From Scylla paramamosain (Eukaryota > Arthropoda > Malacostraca > Decapoda > Portunidae): 64,000 bases of DNA. Positions 1-60,500 of this stretch are shown piece by piece (the first letter of the stretch is position 1; each line of letters starts with the position of its first letter). Made by a program: the position numbers and the translations under genes. Below the pieces are notes generated by a model, which did no database searches, was not told where the DNA came from, and saw only the letters and a list, made by a program, of their open reading frames with translations. The stretch lies in NCBI RefSeq assembly GCF_035594125.1, contig NC_087181.1, positions 9,898,817 to 9,962,816 on the forward strand, in the 5' to 3' direction.

Positions 1-894
1 TCTGTCTGCAAGCGCCGTGTGGCTGCTCTCAGTGGTGTTTGCTAGTTTGTCTATCTATCTGTCTACAGGCCCCGTGTGACAACTCTCAGTGGTGTTTGCC
101 GGTCTGCCCATGTGTGTGTCTGTCTGTTTGCCTGTGAAGCGCCGTAATGCTACACTTTTTCGATTTTTTTTTTTTTTTCAAAGTCGTCCTGATTTAGTTA
201 TCTGGCATGGTAGTCATATTGGTAGAGTATTTCGTAAGTATGCAGCAGATTACAATGAAACACTATTGTACTTGAAGAATTTCTTGGCATAACTTTGACG
301 AAGATAACATTCTATTGCATCATGTGGCCCACCTTCCCTAACCTTGAACACAATATTACATGCGCTGGCAAGTGCTGGGATAGCCGGACCTGTCATTGTC
401 TTGACTGTTGCCACTTACTGAGAGATCCGTTAGTGTTGTCATCCCGGAATGATTAGTTTGATGAAGGCAGGTAACAAGGCACACATTCACCTTGGTCTCT
501 AAGAAGTGGTTGGCACTTATCTCTACGATTATGTACTAACCGAAGATCTCGAGCCAAGGCCACACCCGCCATTCCATCCCTCTCCTGTCTGAATGTTGCG
601 CCATGTGTTGCTCAAGATTCTTTTATTTTCATTTGAGGAACAAGTAAGAAATGACCCTCATTACCTTAAGTCATATCAAGGTTAGATCCATCTCGCACTA
701 TAGAGAAAAGGGGATGGGGGAGGAAGAAGATAGTATTTGACTACAACGTATCAACACGGAAGATCCTGCTGGTTTCTATTGATAAAGAGCTGTATTTTAC
801 GCTTCATTGCGTACTTTAGCACTATAGCCAATCTACCTTATCACAATGCTGCTTCTGTTGTGCGTGTGTGTGTGTGCGTGTGTGTGTGTGTGTG

Positions 895-973
<79 letters not shown>

Positions 974-1290
974 CTAAAACTGTAATGCATTAGGTTATCG
1001 AAAAAGGATTTTCGTGGACATGATACATTTTTCTTAATCTTCCTATGATTTTTCATAATCCTTATAAGAAAGCTTGCAGTGATAGATAAATAGATAGATA
1101 GACAGGTAGATAGATAGATAGATAAATAGATAGATAGATAGATAGTAGTAGTAGTAGTAGTAGTAGTAGTATATGTATACATGTATTGTATGGTAATATG
1201 AAGGTTGGCGATCTTTCCCTGCCCGTGTGTATAGATAGCATGAATTACTGTATTGGAATTGGAGGTGATGCTTTGACTACTGAATTGCAG
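1..1290. other. upstream region of ABCB with simple repeats
   Basis: No gene recognised. Bases 1-150 contain two near-copies, about 54 bp apart, of a segment with CTCTCAGTGGTGTTTGC (a small minisatellite). A (GT)n then (GA)n tract covers 860-970, and GATA/TAG-type repeats cover 1080-1170. A promoter and untranslated first exon of the transporter may lie here or further left, but no convincing core promoter is visible. Confidence 0.5.
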
Positions 1291-1311
1291 GAACCCGAAG
1301 GGATAGAAGGA

Positions 1312-41992
<40,681 letters not shown>

Positions 41993-42062
41993 CAGCCTAT
42001 TGATTGGCTTTGCTGTCAAAGTTCTTTTTTTTTTATGTAACCACTTACCACATATCAACTGC

Positions 42063-42068
42063 ATTAAA
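42063..42068 (+). promoter_or_regulatory. candidate polyadenylation signal of the ABCB gene
   Basis: ATTAAA, the commonest variant of AATAAA, lies 71 bp after the stop codon. I see no AATAAA in the next several hundred bases. This is a weak, sequence-only call; the true 3' end could be further downstream. Confidence 0.3.
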
Positions 42069-42202
42069 TATTTTTATAGATGGTGGAACATTTATTTTTA
42101 CTAGGAGTTTTAAATTATTCAGAAATGTGTGTGTGTGTGTGTGTGTGTGTGTTGTCTCAGCTACTTCCTTTGTTGGGATGTTTGCTTGTTAAGTCATATG
42201 TA

Positions 42203-42746
<544 letters not shown>

Positions 42747-42782
42747 TTTTAAACTGAGATTTGTGGATGGTATGCCATCTAT

Positions 42783-42857
42783 AATCTATAATAGGAAGCC
42801 ATTTTGATGAATATTACCAAATCTATAATAGGAAGCCATTTCGATGAATATTACCAA
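42783..42857. repeat. 37-bp direct tandem duplication
   Basis: A unit beginning AATCTATAATAGGAAGCCAT occurs twice in tandem, with one T/C difference. Confidence 0.85.
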
Positions 42858-45470
42858 TGATTTATATTATTTAATGTAAATCTTCAAAGTACCTGATGCT
42901 TCAGTTCCTGAGATGCATATCATTAAGGTGTGATTATGTGATTTACACATAAATGTTCTAGTCTCCTCTTATTGGAAGGTTTGCCAGAGATATATTCATC
43001 TCACATCCCTTGTCATTGAAAAATACAGGTTCCTTTATTATAGTTATGTTGAGTATTATGTCCAATGGCTATCAGTCAGTAATATACCAGGCTGGCATCA
43101 CCTGGAAAGAAAGATTTGTTAAGATATAGATGCATTCACAATGTTTCAAGCTTCTAGAGGACTGACTTATGACCAATTGCACAGAATATCCAGGAATTTC
43201 TGGAGCAGGAACCAACATAAACCAAAATAGGCTGCCTTCTTCACACTTGTCATGATCCACAAGTCATTTGAGGTAATCAAGTCTGCACATCTCTTCATCC
43301 CTTTCATTTAACACTTGTGACACTGACAATCCATCTAATTCATGATCTTTCCCTCACATGGGAGAGTAAGGGGTAGGTTTGCTTATAAGTATCATAGTTG
43401 ACCACATCCTCTTACACTGTCTAAATGTGCATTACAGCTAAGGGTCATAGCAAGATGGGGACCAGTGCTCTCTTCCAGGAGGCCTGGAAGCCAAGATGTG
43501 ATGAAATGGTTGTGAATGTGATTCTATGCCTTGAGATGCCTTGTCTCAACTGTTTAGCTTGGTATAGTATATTTTAATAATTTTGATTTCAGATACTTTA
43601 GTATTACCATTCTTAAATGATGTGTAATATTTTGCTGCACTGAAAGCATCAGATATTTTCTTTAATGCCAGTACGCTTCTTTTTACAGAGATTAGTTTCT
43701 TGCTGACTGTTGCAAATTTAGTTTTTTTCTCATAGGTTTTATTTTTAAATTATTTAAGGATCCTGTGTCCACTACTTCTTAACTTAGCATAAAATATATA
43801 TATCCAAGTTGAACCTCATCCAATTTATTGGCTGAGTTGATAGTGTATGTAGGTATTCATGTGGTGTCAATGTGAAACTGACCAATATAAAACAGCAGGA
43901 AAGTTCTGTGAGCAGCCATTCATGACTGCCCACAGGAAATACATGGGATGCATTCTCATATCATTGCTGCTATGATTTACAATGAACCATCCACTAATTG
44001 TAGTTAATATAAGTTGAAGATACTATTGATAAGCTCATATTTCTCCAAAAATCTAGATCCACTGACTTAAGAATTTTTGAAACATTTAAAGGAAAGTGTT
44101 GGTGCCTTGGAGGGTAAGATGCCAATGAAAGCTGTGAATGCTTGTATGTAGATGACCTGGTTTCAGCTTTATATATACTAGAAATGAAACTAATTTGCTT
44201 CTTAAAGTTTATAAGCGTAAGTAGGTTAGCTTGCCTTGCAGATGACTTGCAGTATCTGGAAAAATATTCTTAACTGCAACCTTTCAGACATCTTGGGATG
44301 ATGCACTTATGCATTAATATGTGGAAAAATGTGAGCTTCACCATAGTACTATTACTTCCTACAATTTGTTTTTCTCAGATGGGGAGAATTGTTTTGCTTT
44401 CCCCCCCCCCCACAATACTGCTACTTCAAAAGTTGTAGTAGCAGCAGCACCAGCAATACATAGCACTAGTAGTTGTACTTGCATACATAGATACAAGGCA
44501 GTTTTTCTACATGCAAGAGTCAGTCATTTAGTCAGTCAGTCAGTCAGTCTCTCTCTCTCTCTCTCTTTCTCTCTCTGCTCCCACTCACATCCACTTATCC
44601 ACTAACACTCCTCCCTACACACAGGCCTGCTTCATGCATCTGCCTGCATCCAGATGGATGTGAAGTGGGCCACAGATCCACACCCACACTAAGGCCCACT
44701 TCACACATCTCTCTGGATTCAGGCAGAAGTTCATAACTGTGAAGCAGGCCATCCACCCACACAACACCAGTTACACTCACCCAAGTTATAGCCACCCACT
44801 CACACAGGCTCACTTCACACTTCAGTCTGAAGACTATCATCAGTGACTATCACTCCATTGACAGGAAAGTTAATCAAGTTGCCAAATGTCCTTCCATGAG
44901 ATGTGGGAGTAGTTTTGCTACTCTTAAATAGTGACAACTGCATTCTGGTGTCTTAAATAAACTAAAGAATACTTAACAACTGATTAATTTTCCCCATTGG
45001 TGGAGTGATGTCACTGGTGATGCATTTCTTCAGACAGAAGTGTGAAGCAGTCCACTTACCCTCACACACAGTCTCCTCTGTGTACTTGCTGCAGGTCGGC
45101 AAAGAGAGGTAATGTTGTCAAGGAGCATTGTCGTATGCTTGATGTTATGAGAGTGGAGAAAAGACATCTATTGTAACTTTAGCTGTAAGTTGGTTACTGG
45201 TTGGCAATTCACTGTTTGATAGTTTTCTTGTGTAGTCCATCCATGTCTGATAGAGTGGATGGTTATGAGTACATATATTTTTGGTCTGCAGCATTATTAT
45301 AATCTTTGAATTTGGCAAATGTTGCATATAACTTTACATAAATGTTAGATGTATAGTGAATTCAGTAACTTTGAATTGTATATTTTTGAATAATGGATTT
45401 TATAGTTATATTACAAGCTGTTGAAAAATCATGGCATGTACTCAAATGTATTGAAATTTCAAAAGAACCT
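42858..45470. other. intergenic spacer between convergent ABCB and RPL29
   Basis: Mostly AT-rich without coding potential. At 44620-44830 three related segments around GGCYYRCTTCA..CATCTS.CTGGATYCAG recur, some inverted, suggesting a decayed foldback or satellite. A CAGT/CT-repeat occurs at 44520-44575. Confidence 0.45.
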
Positions 45471-45477
45471 GTGACAT

Positions 45478-45483
45478 TTTATT
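45478..45483 (-). promoter_or_regulatory. polyadenylation signal of RPL29
   Basis: AATAAA on the minus strand, 44 bp after the TAG stop, the expected distance for a compact ribosomal-protein 3' UTR. Confidence 0.65.
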
Positions 45484-45526
45484 TTTTCCTTAAATATGTG
45501 CAAAAGCAAGCAAAATGCCAGCTTTC

Positions 45527-52797
<7,271 letters not shown>

Positions 52798-53026
52798 GTT
52801 GTTTGGTCACACACCTCTGTGAAACAGAGTAAAAATAATAAAATTCACATACTTTTCTTTTATATACAGGGAAGTAATTTTCAAACATCCAAATCTATCA
52901 GAATATAATACTGAGAGCACAATTTCATTTTGCGAGTAGACTGCTCGTATCTCTGAACATTCATAACTCATTACCTCGTAACTCAGACACCCTCTATATT
53001 CTGAAAACGGGAAATTTCTAGGCTAT

Positions 53027-53112
53027 CATAACCTAATGTAACCAACCTAACCACCTCCCCTGGACATCCCCATTAAGTGCACTAACCTAACATTACCTAA
53101 CCTAACCTCCTA
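53027..53112. repeat. CCTAA-rich (TTAGG-like) short tract
   Basis: Clusters of CTAACCTAAC and related words in RPL29 intron 1, similar to the larger tract at 5128-6115. Confidence 0.5.
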
Positions 53113-53144
53113 ATCCCCCATAATGTAAAGTAACAATGTAACAT

Positions 53145-53379
53145 TGGCAAACTGCAAGTTTGTATATTCACAGCCAGCACACATCTCTTGCATAGCCATG
53201 GTCTGACTGATGCAGCACAGACAGTCCCAGGTTTACCAACAATAATTACTTAACAAAAAACAACTTAAAAAGAAGTTGAGGAAACTTGTGGCAAACTGCA
53301 AGTTTGTATATTCAGAGCCAGTACACATCTCTTGCATAGCCATGGTCTGACTGATGCAGCACAGACAGTCCCAGGTTTT
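53145..53379. repeat. ~144-bp spaced direct duplication
   Basis: A segment of about 90 bp starting TGGCAAACTGCAAGTTTGTA at 53145 recurs at 53289 with two or three differences. Confidence 0.9.
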
Positions 53380-53740
53380 CCTTCCTCCTCTAAACACGTG
53401 TGTCTCTATGTGATAGGCTGGCAAATTTCTGTGTGACCTGACCCGCAGCAAGTAACTACACGTCTCCACAAGCCTTAACATGACTTGACGTCACATCACC
53501 ATCAAGCATGCACACCATTGATAACATACGAACACAATCAATATCCTACGAGAGATGATTGGAGGTGGATCTAACCTAGAATTAACTTAAACCTTCAAAA
53601 TGTTCATCTGAAGTTATTATTTATTTCCAACAGGGTAAAATAGGATTAGAAATGCTCCACAGTGAAATGTAGACCCTGCAAAGGACTATAGTTACATACG
53701 GTGTACTGGTTGAAACTGCAACAATACTTCAACTTCTTTC

Positions 53741-53742
<2 letters not shown>
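53380..53742. other. RPL29 intron 1, middle
   Basis: No feature recognised. Confidence 0.4.

Positions 53743-53826
<84 letters not shown>
53743..53826. repeat. (GA)n microsatellite in RPL29 intron 1
   Basis: About 84 bp of GA. Confidence 0.95.
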
Positions 53827-53829
<3 letters not shown>

Positions 53830-54333
53830 GAGAAAAATGGGGTTGGGCAAGGATGGGAAGGGGGATGTGGATGGGGAAAGGAAGGCAGGCTTAAGATACA
53901 CGTTGGTGGGAGCTCTAGCTAACAACAGCTGCCATGAAAAAAAGGATGACATGTCACTTTTGTTACAAATATAGGTAGGAAAACTGTTTCATCAAGCAAG
54001 GAGCTGGCTGTACATTGTTAATAACTTGGACTGGCACATCAGTAGTGTGTGTATGGCTTCTGTGGTTGGGGTTTGGGAAGCCCACCAGATAAAAAAAAAA
54101 AAAGATCAAGTTCAGGATCCAGTGTGTACTCTAGACAGCTGAGGGGTTGATCCACCTCATGCTCATGTTGTAGTCCAAGGGCGATGATGTTCATATATTT
54201 GTCTGAAGGTGAAATAGCTGTGGCTTCCTGATTCACTATGGCAGCCAGCTTTTATACAAAGTTTTGATGGCCATTGTACAATAGCTGGCTAGTTTGCTTA
54301 ATCTATGCTGTTCTATAACTAGGCCCTCTTCTT

Positions 54334-54480
54334 TAGGGACTGGTACCTCAGTGGGCTTTCAATTTACATATTTTTTTTTGTTACCCACAGCCAATATCCC
54401 TTACATAAAAAAAGAACTAAGGGGAAACAAATCAGCACATAAAAAAAAAAGAACTAAGGGGAAACAAATCAGCAGAGTGA
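54334..54480 (+). mobile_element. family A LINE 3'-tail relic
   Basis: GGGACTGG.ACCTCAGTGGGC, then GTTACCCACAGCCAATATCCC and CATAAAAAAAG resemble the 3' UTR and tail of family A. A 39-bp stretch (AAAAAAGAACTAAGGGGAAA region) is directly duplicated at 54408 and 54444. Confidence 0.5.
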
Positions 54481-54867
54481 GGCTTAAGAACTGGCAGACT
54501 GGCTGGTCTACTCGCTCGCTATCACAACTAGCAGGCCCATCTCGTGAAGCACGCATGAACCTATCATATCTGGTCATAGTGCGTCTGGAATACAAAACCT
54601 AGCAGTATCTGGTTGCATGGTTCTCAGTCCACAATCCAGCAAATACACACAATCTTCCATCACTTCACCCACAACCTAAATCCTCCCCGTGGTTTTGTTT
54701 ACCTTTTATAAACCTTAATTTAAACACATCCAAGGTCAATAACCTCTAATCTTACCACCATATCATATTTTCCATTGTCTACGTATTAGTTCTGCATGCA
54801 CAAAATATTTCAGTGAAGGAAGATGACAGAGATAAAGTAAGATTTCTTAGTGCAAAGGCTCACTCAC

Positions 54868-54899
54868 CTTGCTGAATGCTAGGACGGTGTGGGGAAGAG
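54868..54899 (-). promoter_or_regulatory. RPL29: RPL29 untranslated exon 1 with 5'TOP motif (predicted TSS)
   Basis: On the minus strand a pyrimidine run CTCTTCCCC starts at 54899 and is followed 20 nt later by a perfect donor AAG-gtgagtg (54868/54867). Ribosomal protein mRNAs start at a C within such a pyrimidine tract (TCT initiator, 5'TOP), which confers growth-dependent translation. The fit with the acceptor before the start exon supports a short noncoding first exon and a 2.05-kb first intron. The exact initiation base (54899 or 54897) is inferred. Confidence 0.7.
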
Positions 54900-55234
54900 A
54901 ATGTAAGAGAAGGAAGGTTCGGCGAGCGCCCACCACGGCCTGCCATCTCGGCTAACTTCAAAGGCCACAGAGATGATTAGTCGTGTTTTCAAGAGCATTT
55001 TTTCTGTTAATGATGCAGAAATCTTGCCAAGCTGTCTTTAGAACCATAAAAACTTGTGCCACTTCAACTATAGCCTTTTGAAGGTATGGAGGTGCAGCGC
55101 AGCAGTATTTTAGAATATGGTCCACAGTCAAGTCCACGTTTCTTTTATGTGATTCTTGAAAAACAAATAAATTGATAAATAAATACTAGTAGGAAAGAGT
55201 ATAAAATACGTGGAACACAAACTATGCAAATGCC

Positions 55235-55274
<40 letters not shown>

Positions 55275-55744
55275 ATTCAAATATACCTAACTTTTTCACC
55301 TTATTATCTAATATAAAGTCAAAGAGATACGGTGATGCAGGCAGACAGACATGTATGGCGATAGACAGGCAAACAGACACGGTGATGTAGACAGGGTGGC
55401 AGACAGGCAGAGTGACAGGTCAGCCAGGTAACGCGGCCGCCAAGACAAGGATCAAGCCAAGCAATATAAACAAACGCAGCTGACTAAAGTTTGGTGTTCT
55501 CTGTGGTGCACCACAGCCTGCAAACATCCTAAATCCCCAACAAGAACTAGAACAAGTTTTCTGTGGATGTGTGTAGTTGTCTGCTGGTGGCTAGTTTTAA
55601 CTAGTACTCACTAACACAGCAACTGTCTCTCCAAAGCTTTTGGGTAAGGAACCAAACCTCTGTACCTTCTTGTATCACCCCCACCTTGGCTTGCTTACTT
55701 ACGTTGTTACTTAATCACTCAATAATGGTAAAGAGGGTAGGGAG
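54900..55744. promoter_or_regulatory. region upstream of RPL29, promoter position inferred
   Basis: Presumed RPL29 promoter lies just right of 54899 on the minus strand. No TATA box is evident in the first 40 bp, normal for TCT-initiator genes. Further out there is a GA run (55239-55273) and a GACAGGCAGA-type cryptic repeat (55345-55425). Confidence 0.35.
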
Positions 55745-56350
55745 CTGCATCTCACCTGGTTCTCTCACCGGGTGGGTTTCCCGGTGTCGGGCGAAATCCT
55801 AGAGTTGCGAAAATATTGGTGAGTCGGCCTTCTTCGTTCAAGAATCTTGCACCCCGCGTATTCCGTTCACTTATATAGATGCTAATATATATATTTTTAG
55901 CCTGCAAAATTATTCATTAATGACTTGAAAGCACCTTCTAATGATATTAATTAATACAAGTTTTAATCAAGATATAACCACTATATAAAGCTGTGAAAAA
56001 AGAAACAAACCTTGGGAGCTCAAGAATCTTGTGTGTTCTGTGGGCCTAGATAGATGCTAATATAATTTTTTAGCCTGTAAAATTATTCAAAAACGACTTG
56101 AAGGCACTTTCTATTGATATAAATGTAACCAGTTTTAATAATCAGGGTATAGTTGTTATATAAAGCTGTGGATGAAAAGAGACAAACCCAAACTTTGGAG
56201 CTCAAGAATCTTGCGGGCCATCTGTTGTGGTGCTGATTCGATGATGCACATGCACAGAAGGCCGACTTGCCAATATTTTTGCAGTTCAAGGATTTCACAC
56301 AACACCAGTATCTGGGATTGACAACCCAGGTGCCCAGTGGGAGCTGCACT
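55745..56350. mobile_element. inverted-arm element with tandem ~182-bp core repeats
   Basis: Outer arms at 55745-55833 and 56258-56350 are inverted copies (shared block AAAATATTGG..AGTCGGCCTTCT). Between them a unit starting CAAGAATCTTG and containing TAGATGCTAATATA, TTTAGCCTG and CTATATAAAGCTGTG occurs at 55839-56020 and 56021-56201, with the start of a third at 56202. No coding frame. Layout recalls non-autonomous elements with core tandem repeats. Class unknown. Confidence 0.65.
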
Positions 56351-56465
56351 CTGCTGATGTATCAGCCTGTCAATATTTTATATGTGCTATGTTCTTTACA
56401 AATCTTTCACAGTTAGCTGGATAATGCATCATGTGCAGCAGTAAAAAAAGAGAAAAAAGAAAAAA

Positions 56466-56468
<3 letters not shown>

Positions 56469-56544
<76 letters not shown>
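56469..56544. repeat. (TA)n microsatellite left of the Tigger-like element
   Basis: About 75 bp of TA ending exactly at the element's left end. Confidence 0.95.
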
Positions 56545-56547
<3 letters not shown>

Positions 56548-57311
56548 TAAAATCCCTCTCATCCGGCATTCGAGTATCCGGCAGCTTCAAGTATCCGGCA
56601 CATTTTTCCCCGAGCCTTAAAATCAATAAAAAATCAATGTGTACTCATAAAATCTATTAAAATTCCCGCGCGAGGCATACTTTGTCCCCTTGACACCAGA
56701 GCGCACTGCTTCGCGCCACCCGCGGCCCACTGCACTGTGTTTACTCAGTGACTCAGTCCCGCGTGTGCACTGTTTATCGCCTGACGCCTTCATCATGCCT
56801 AAAGTTGTAGAAAAGAGGAAGCGTGTTGTGCTTACACTTAAGCAGAAGGTAGACATTTGTCGACGATTAGAGAGAGGTGAAAGCAGACAGCAACTAATGG
56901 CGGAATATGGTGTGGGCTCATCAACTATTTATGACATTAAATCCCAAACGAAAAAATTGTGGGATTACATGAAAGCCACCGACACCCCAAAGGCAGTGGA
57001 AAATCGTCACACACTGCAGTATCATCGTGGTGAAATGATGGACAAAGTGTTATACGAGTGATTCAGCTGGAAAAGCTCAGAAGGAGTCACAATTACAGGC
57101 AAAATGCTACAACTGTGTGTTGGTGAGTGTGAGGTGGCAGTGCAGGTGGCAATGCGCGGCACGGCGATCAGCTGATCTTTGTTATGGTAAGATGCGTGAG
57201 TGTAGGGTGGTGATTGTGGACATAATTTCACTTCTATTCAAGTATCCGGCAATATTCAAGTATCCGGCATGTCAGCGGTCCCGTTGATGCCGGATAAGAG
57301 GGATTTTACTG
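56545..57311 (+). mobile_element. Tigger/pogo-like DNA transposon with transposase N-terminus
   Basis: Terminal inverted repeats identical in type to 6538-7010 (left CAGTAAAATCCCTCTCATCC, right its complement at 57287-57311), flanked by TA on both sides. 767 bp, far shorter than an autonomous Tigger (about 2.5 kb), so an internal deletion derivative. Sits between two (TA)n tracts. Confidence 0.9.
56795..57061 (+). pseudogene. truncated Tigger transposase, CENP-B-type HTH
   Basis: From ATG 56795 the frame reads MPKVVEKRKRVVLTLKQKVD, then ERGESRQQLMAEYGVGSSTIYDIK, the psq/CENP-B N-terminal helix-turn-helix that binds the transposon ends. It stops at 57059 (TGA) after 88 residues. Sequence beyond the stop still resembles transposase (SEGVTITGKMLQ) for about 15 codons before jumping to the 3' non-coding end, so both a nonsense change and a large deletion inactivate it. 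The DDE nuclease domain is absent. Confidence 0.8.

Positions 57312-57312
<1 letters not shown>

Positions 57313-57399
<87 letters not shown>
57313..57399. repeat. (TA)n microsatellite right of the Tigger-like element
   Basis: About 85 bp of TA from the element's right end. Confidence 0.95.
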
Positions 57400-57405
<6 letters not shown>

Positions 57406-57596
57406 GTCGCCAAGAGGAGCAGAAAGGGATGCTTTGAAACCAGATACTGTTTTGGCTGAAACAATATTCTGGAAAAGAAAGTTCTAAAGTGTAATTCCCT
57501 TGACGCTGAAGAACCATTTGTGTATATCTAATTGTGTTCTCACTTGAGCAACCTTATACTGATGACCTCTTATGGCATCTAATGTTGGGTTACAGG

Positions 57597-60500
57597 AGGA
57601 GGCAGAAGACACCTGCCAAAACGATAATTACTCCCAGTGAGGTCTAAAGCACTGTTCAGGGGGTGCTGTGAACTTATCATTAAACCCAGCTGTGACCTCA
57701 CTGAACATTTCCCTTTGTGTTCCACAACACAAGGGGGCAGTCACAGCTTGCCCTCTAAAGACAACTCTCTTCCTCCACACAAAACTACAAGCACACCCTT
57801 CACTCAAAAATTTCAAAATTATCATGGCGACTCCTACACCAACCTCGTAGTCCCCATCTGGGGAGGGAACCACAAATGTCCCCAGGTCAGACTGCCTTTC
57901 TGTCGACGACCCTAAGTGCCTTGACAACCCCCTCAACTTTTTCTTCATTAACTTCTGCAACATTCGCAGTCTAAGATCTAATTTTCAATTTGTAGAACAC
58001 CACCTCTCCTCTTCTAAACCTGATCTTCTTTTCCTTACTGAAACTCAGGCGTCTGAGGCAACTGACAGTAGCCCCTTTTCTGTTCCCTCCTACTTTCTCT
58101 ATCCTCATTTTTTTTATCCAAAGCTGGATGTTGCATTTATGTGCACAATGACTTAACCTGCTCTCATGCCCACATTCTTGAATCTTCAGAGTTTTCCACC
58201 ATCTGGCTACGACTACAGGGTCACTCTCAAACTAAATTTATCTGTGCTGTATACCTCCCACCTAACTCCTCTGACTATAAGAAATTCTTTGACTACTTAA
58301 CTTCCAAAGTTAACACATTCTGACCTTCTTCCCTTTTGCAGAGATCTCCATTCTTGGAGACTTCAGTGTTCACCACCAGCTTTGGCTTTTGTCTCCCTTC
58401 ATTGACCATCCTGGTGAACTAGCCTTCAACTTTGCTATCCTCCACGATCTAGAGCAATTGGTGCAACCTTCCACCTTCCACCTTCCTATGACTTGAATTC
58501 CTTCAAGAGGGAGGTTTCAAGACACTTATTCAGCAATTTTTGACCACTGCTTTGACCCTTTTATGGGACTGGCATTTCAGTGGGCATTTTTTTTATTAGA
58601 TTTTTGTTGCCCTTGGCCAGTGTCCTTCCTACATTAAAAAAAAAAAAAAAAAAAAAACACCCTACTCGTATTCCTGACTGTCTTGGAGATATGCCCAACA
58701 TTCTTGACCTTTCCCTGACCTCTAATCCTTCAATATGCCATCACCCTTTCTTCTCCGTTGGGCTCCTCTGATCACAATACATATCTGTATCTTGTCCTAT
58801 CGCTCCAATCCCTCCTCAGGATCCCCTGAATGGAAGGTGCTTCTGGTGTTTTGCCTTTGCTAGTTGGGGGGACCTGAGGACGTATTTTGTTGATTTTCCT
58901 TGGAATGACTACTGCTTCCATGTCGGAGACCCGTCTTTGTGTACTGAACGCATAACAGAGGTGATAGCGTCTGGCACGGAGGCGTACATTCCTCACTCTT
59001 TTTCTCAACCTAAACCTTCCAAACCCTGGTTTAACACAGCTTGTTCTCGTGCTATACATGATAAAGAGGTGGCCCACAAAAGGTATTTAAGCCTTCCATC
59101 ACCAGAATCTCATGCACTTTATATTTCTGCCCGGAATCATGCCAAGTCTGTTTTCCAACTAGCCAAAACTCCATCATTAACAGAAAGTGTCAAGACCTTT
59201 CAAGATCTAACTCCCCTCGTGACTTCTGGCATCTAGCCAAAAATGTCTCCATATATCTTCATGCTACCTATTAAAATTTTTCGCAAAGCTGTTCTCCATG
59301 CCCTTGCTGGCCTAAACCCTCGGAAGGCTTACGGACCTGATGGGGTCCCTCCTATTCTTCTCTGAAACGGTGCCTCCGTGCTTGCACCTTGCCTAGTCAA
59401 ACTCTTTCAGCTCTGTCTGTCAACATCTACCTTTCCTTCTTGCTGGAAGTTTGGCTACATTCAACCTGTTCCTAAAAAGGGTGACCGTTCTAATTCCTCA
59501 AACTACCATCCTATTGCTTTAATTTCCTGCCTATCTAAAGTTTCTGAATCTATCCTCAACAGGAAGATTCTTAAACATTTATCACTTCACAACCTTCTAT
59601 CTGATCACCAGTATGGGTTCCGTCAAGGCCGCTCTATTGGTGATCTGGCTTTCCTTACTGAGTCTTGGTCATCCTCTTTTAGAGGTTTTGGTGAAACTTT
59701 TGCTGTTGCCTTGGACATATCAAAAGCTTTTGATAGAGTCTGGCACAAAGCTTTGATTTCCAAACTACCCTCCTACGGCTTCTATCCTTCTCTCTGTAAC
59801 TTCATCTCAAGTTTCCTTTCTGGCCGTTCTATTGCTGCTGTGGTAGACGGTCACTGTTCTTCTCCTAAATCTATTAACAGTGGTGTTCCTCGGGGTTCTG
59901 TCCTGTCACCCACTCTCTTCTTATTATTCATTAATGATCTTCTAAACCAAACTTCTTGTCCTATCCACTCTTACGCTGATGATACCACCCTGCACTTTTC
60001 CATGTCTCTTCATAGACGTCCAACCCTTCAGGAAGTAAGCATTTCACGCAGGGAAGCCACAGAACGCTTGACTTCTGATCTTTCTAAAATTTCTGATTGG
60101 GGCAGAGCAAACTTGGTATTGTTCAATGCCTCAAAAACTCAGTTCCTCCATCTATCAACTCGACACAACCTTCCAGACAACTATCCCCTCTTCTTCAGTG
60201 ACACTCAACTGTCCCCCTCTTCTACACTGAACATCCTTGGTCTGTCCTTTACTTATAATCTGAACTGGAAACTTCACATCTCATCTCTAGCTAAAACAGC
60301 TTCTATGAAGTTAGGTGTTGTGAGATGTCTCCGCCAGTTTTTCTCACCGCCCCAGCTGCTAACTCTGTACAAGGGCCTTATCCGTCCATGTATGGAGTAT
60401 GCTTCACATGTCTGGGGGGTTCCACTCACACTGCTCTTCTAGACAGGGTGGAATCAAAAGCTTTTCGTCTCATCATCTCCTCTCCTCTAACTGACTGTCT

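Noticed and set aside
1198..1311. Upstream in-frame ATG that would lengthen the transporter by 38 residues
   Set aside because: The stretch contains a good acceptor (cag at 1288-1290), lacks the character of ABCB N-termini, and the ATG at 1312 has a better context. RNA would settle it.
55600..55740. Possible additional gene or exon right of the RPL29 promoter
   Set aside because: No open frame with splice signals or recognisable protein; only short random frames.
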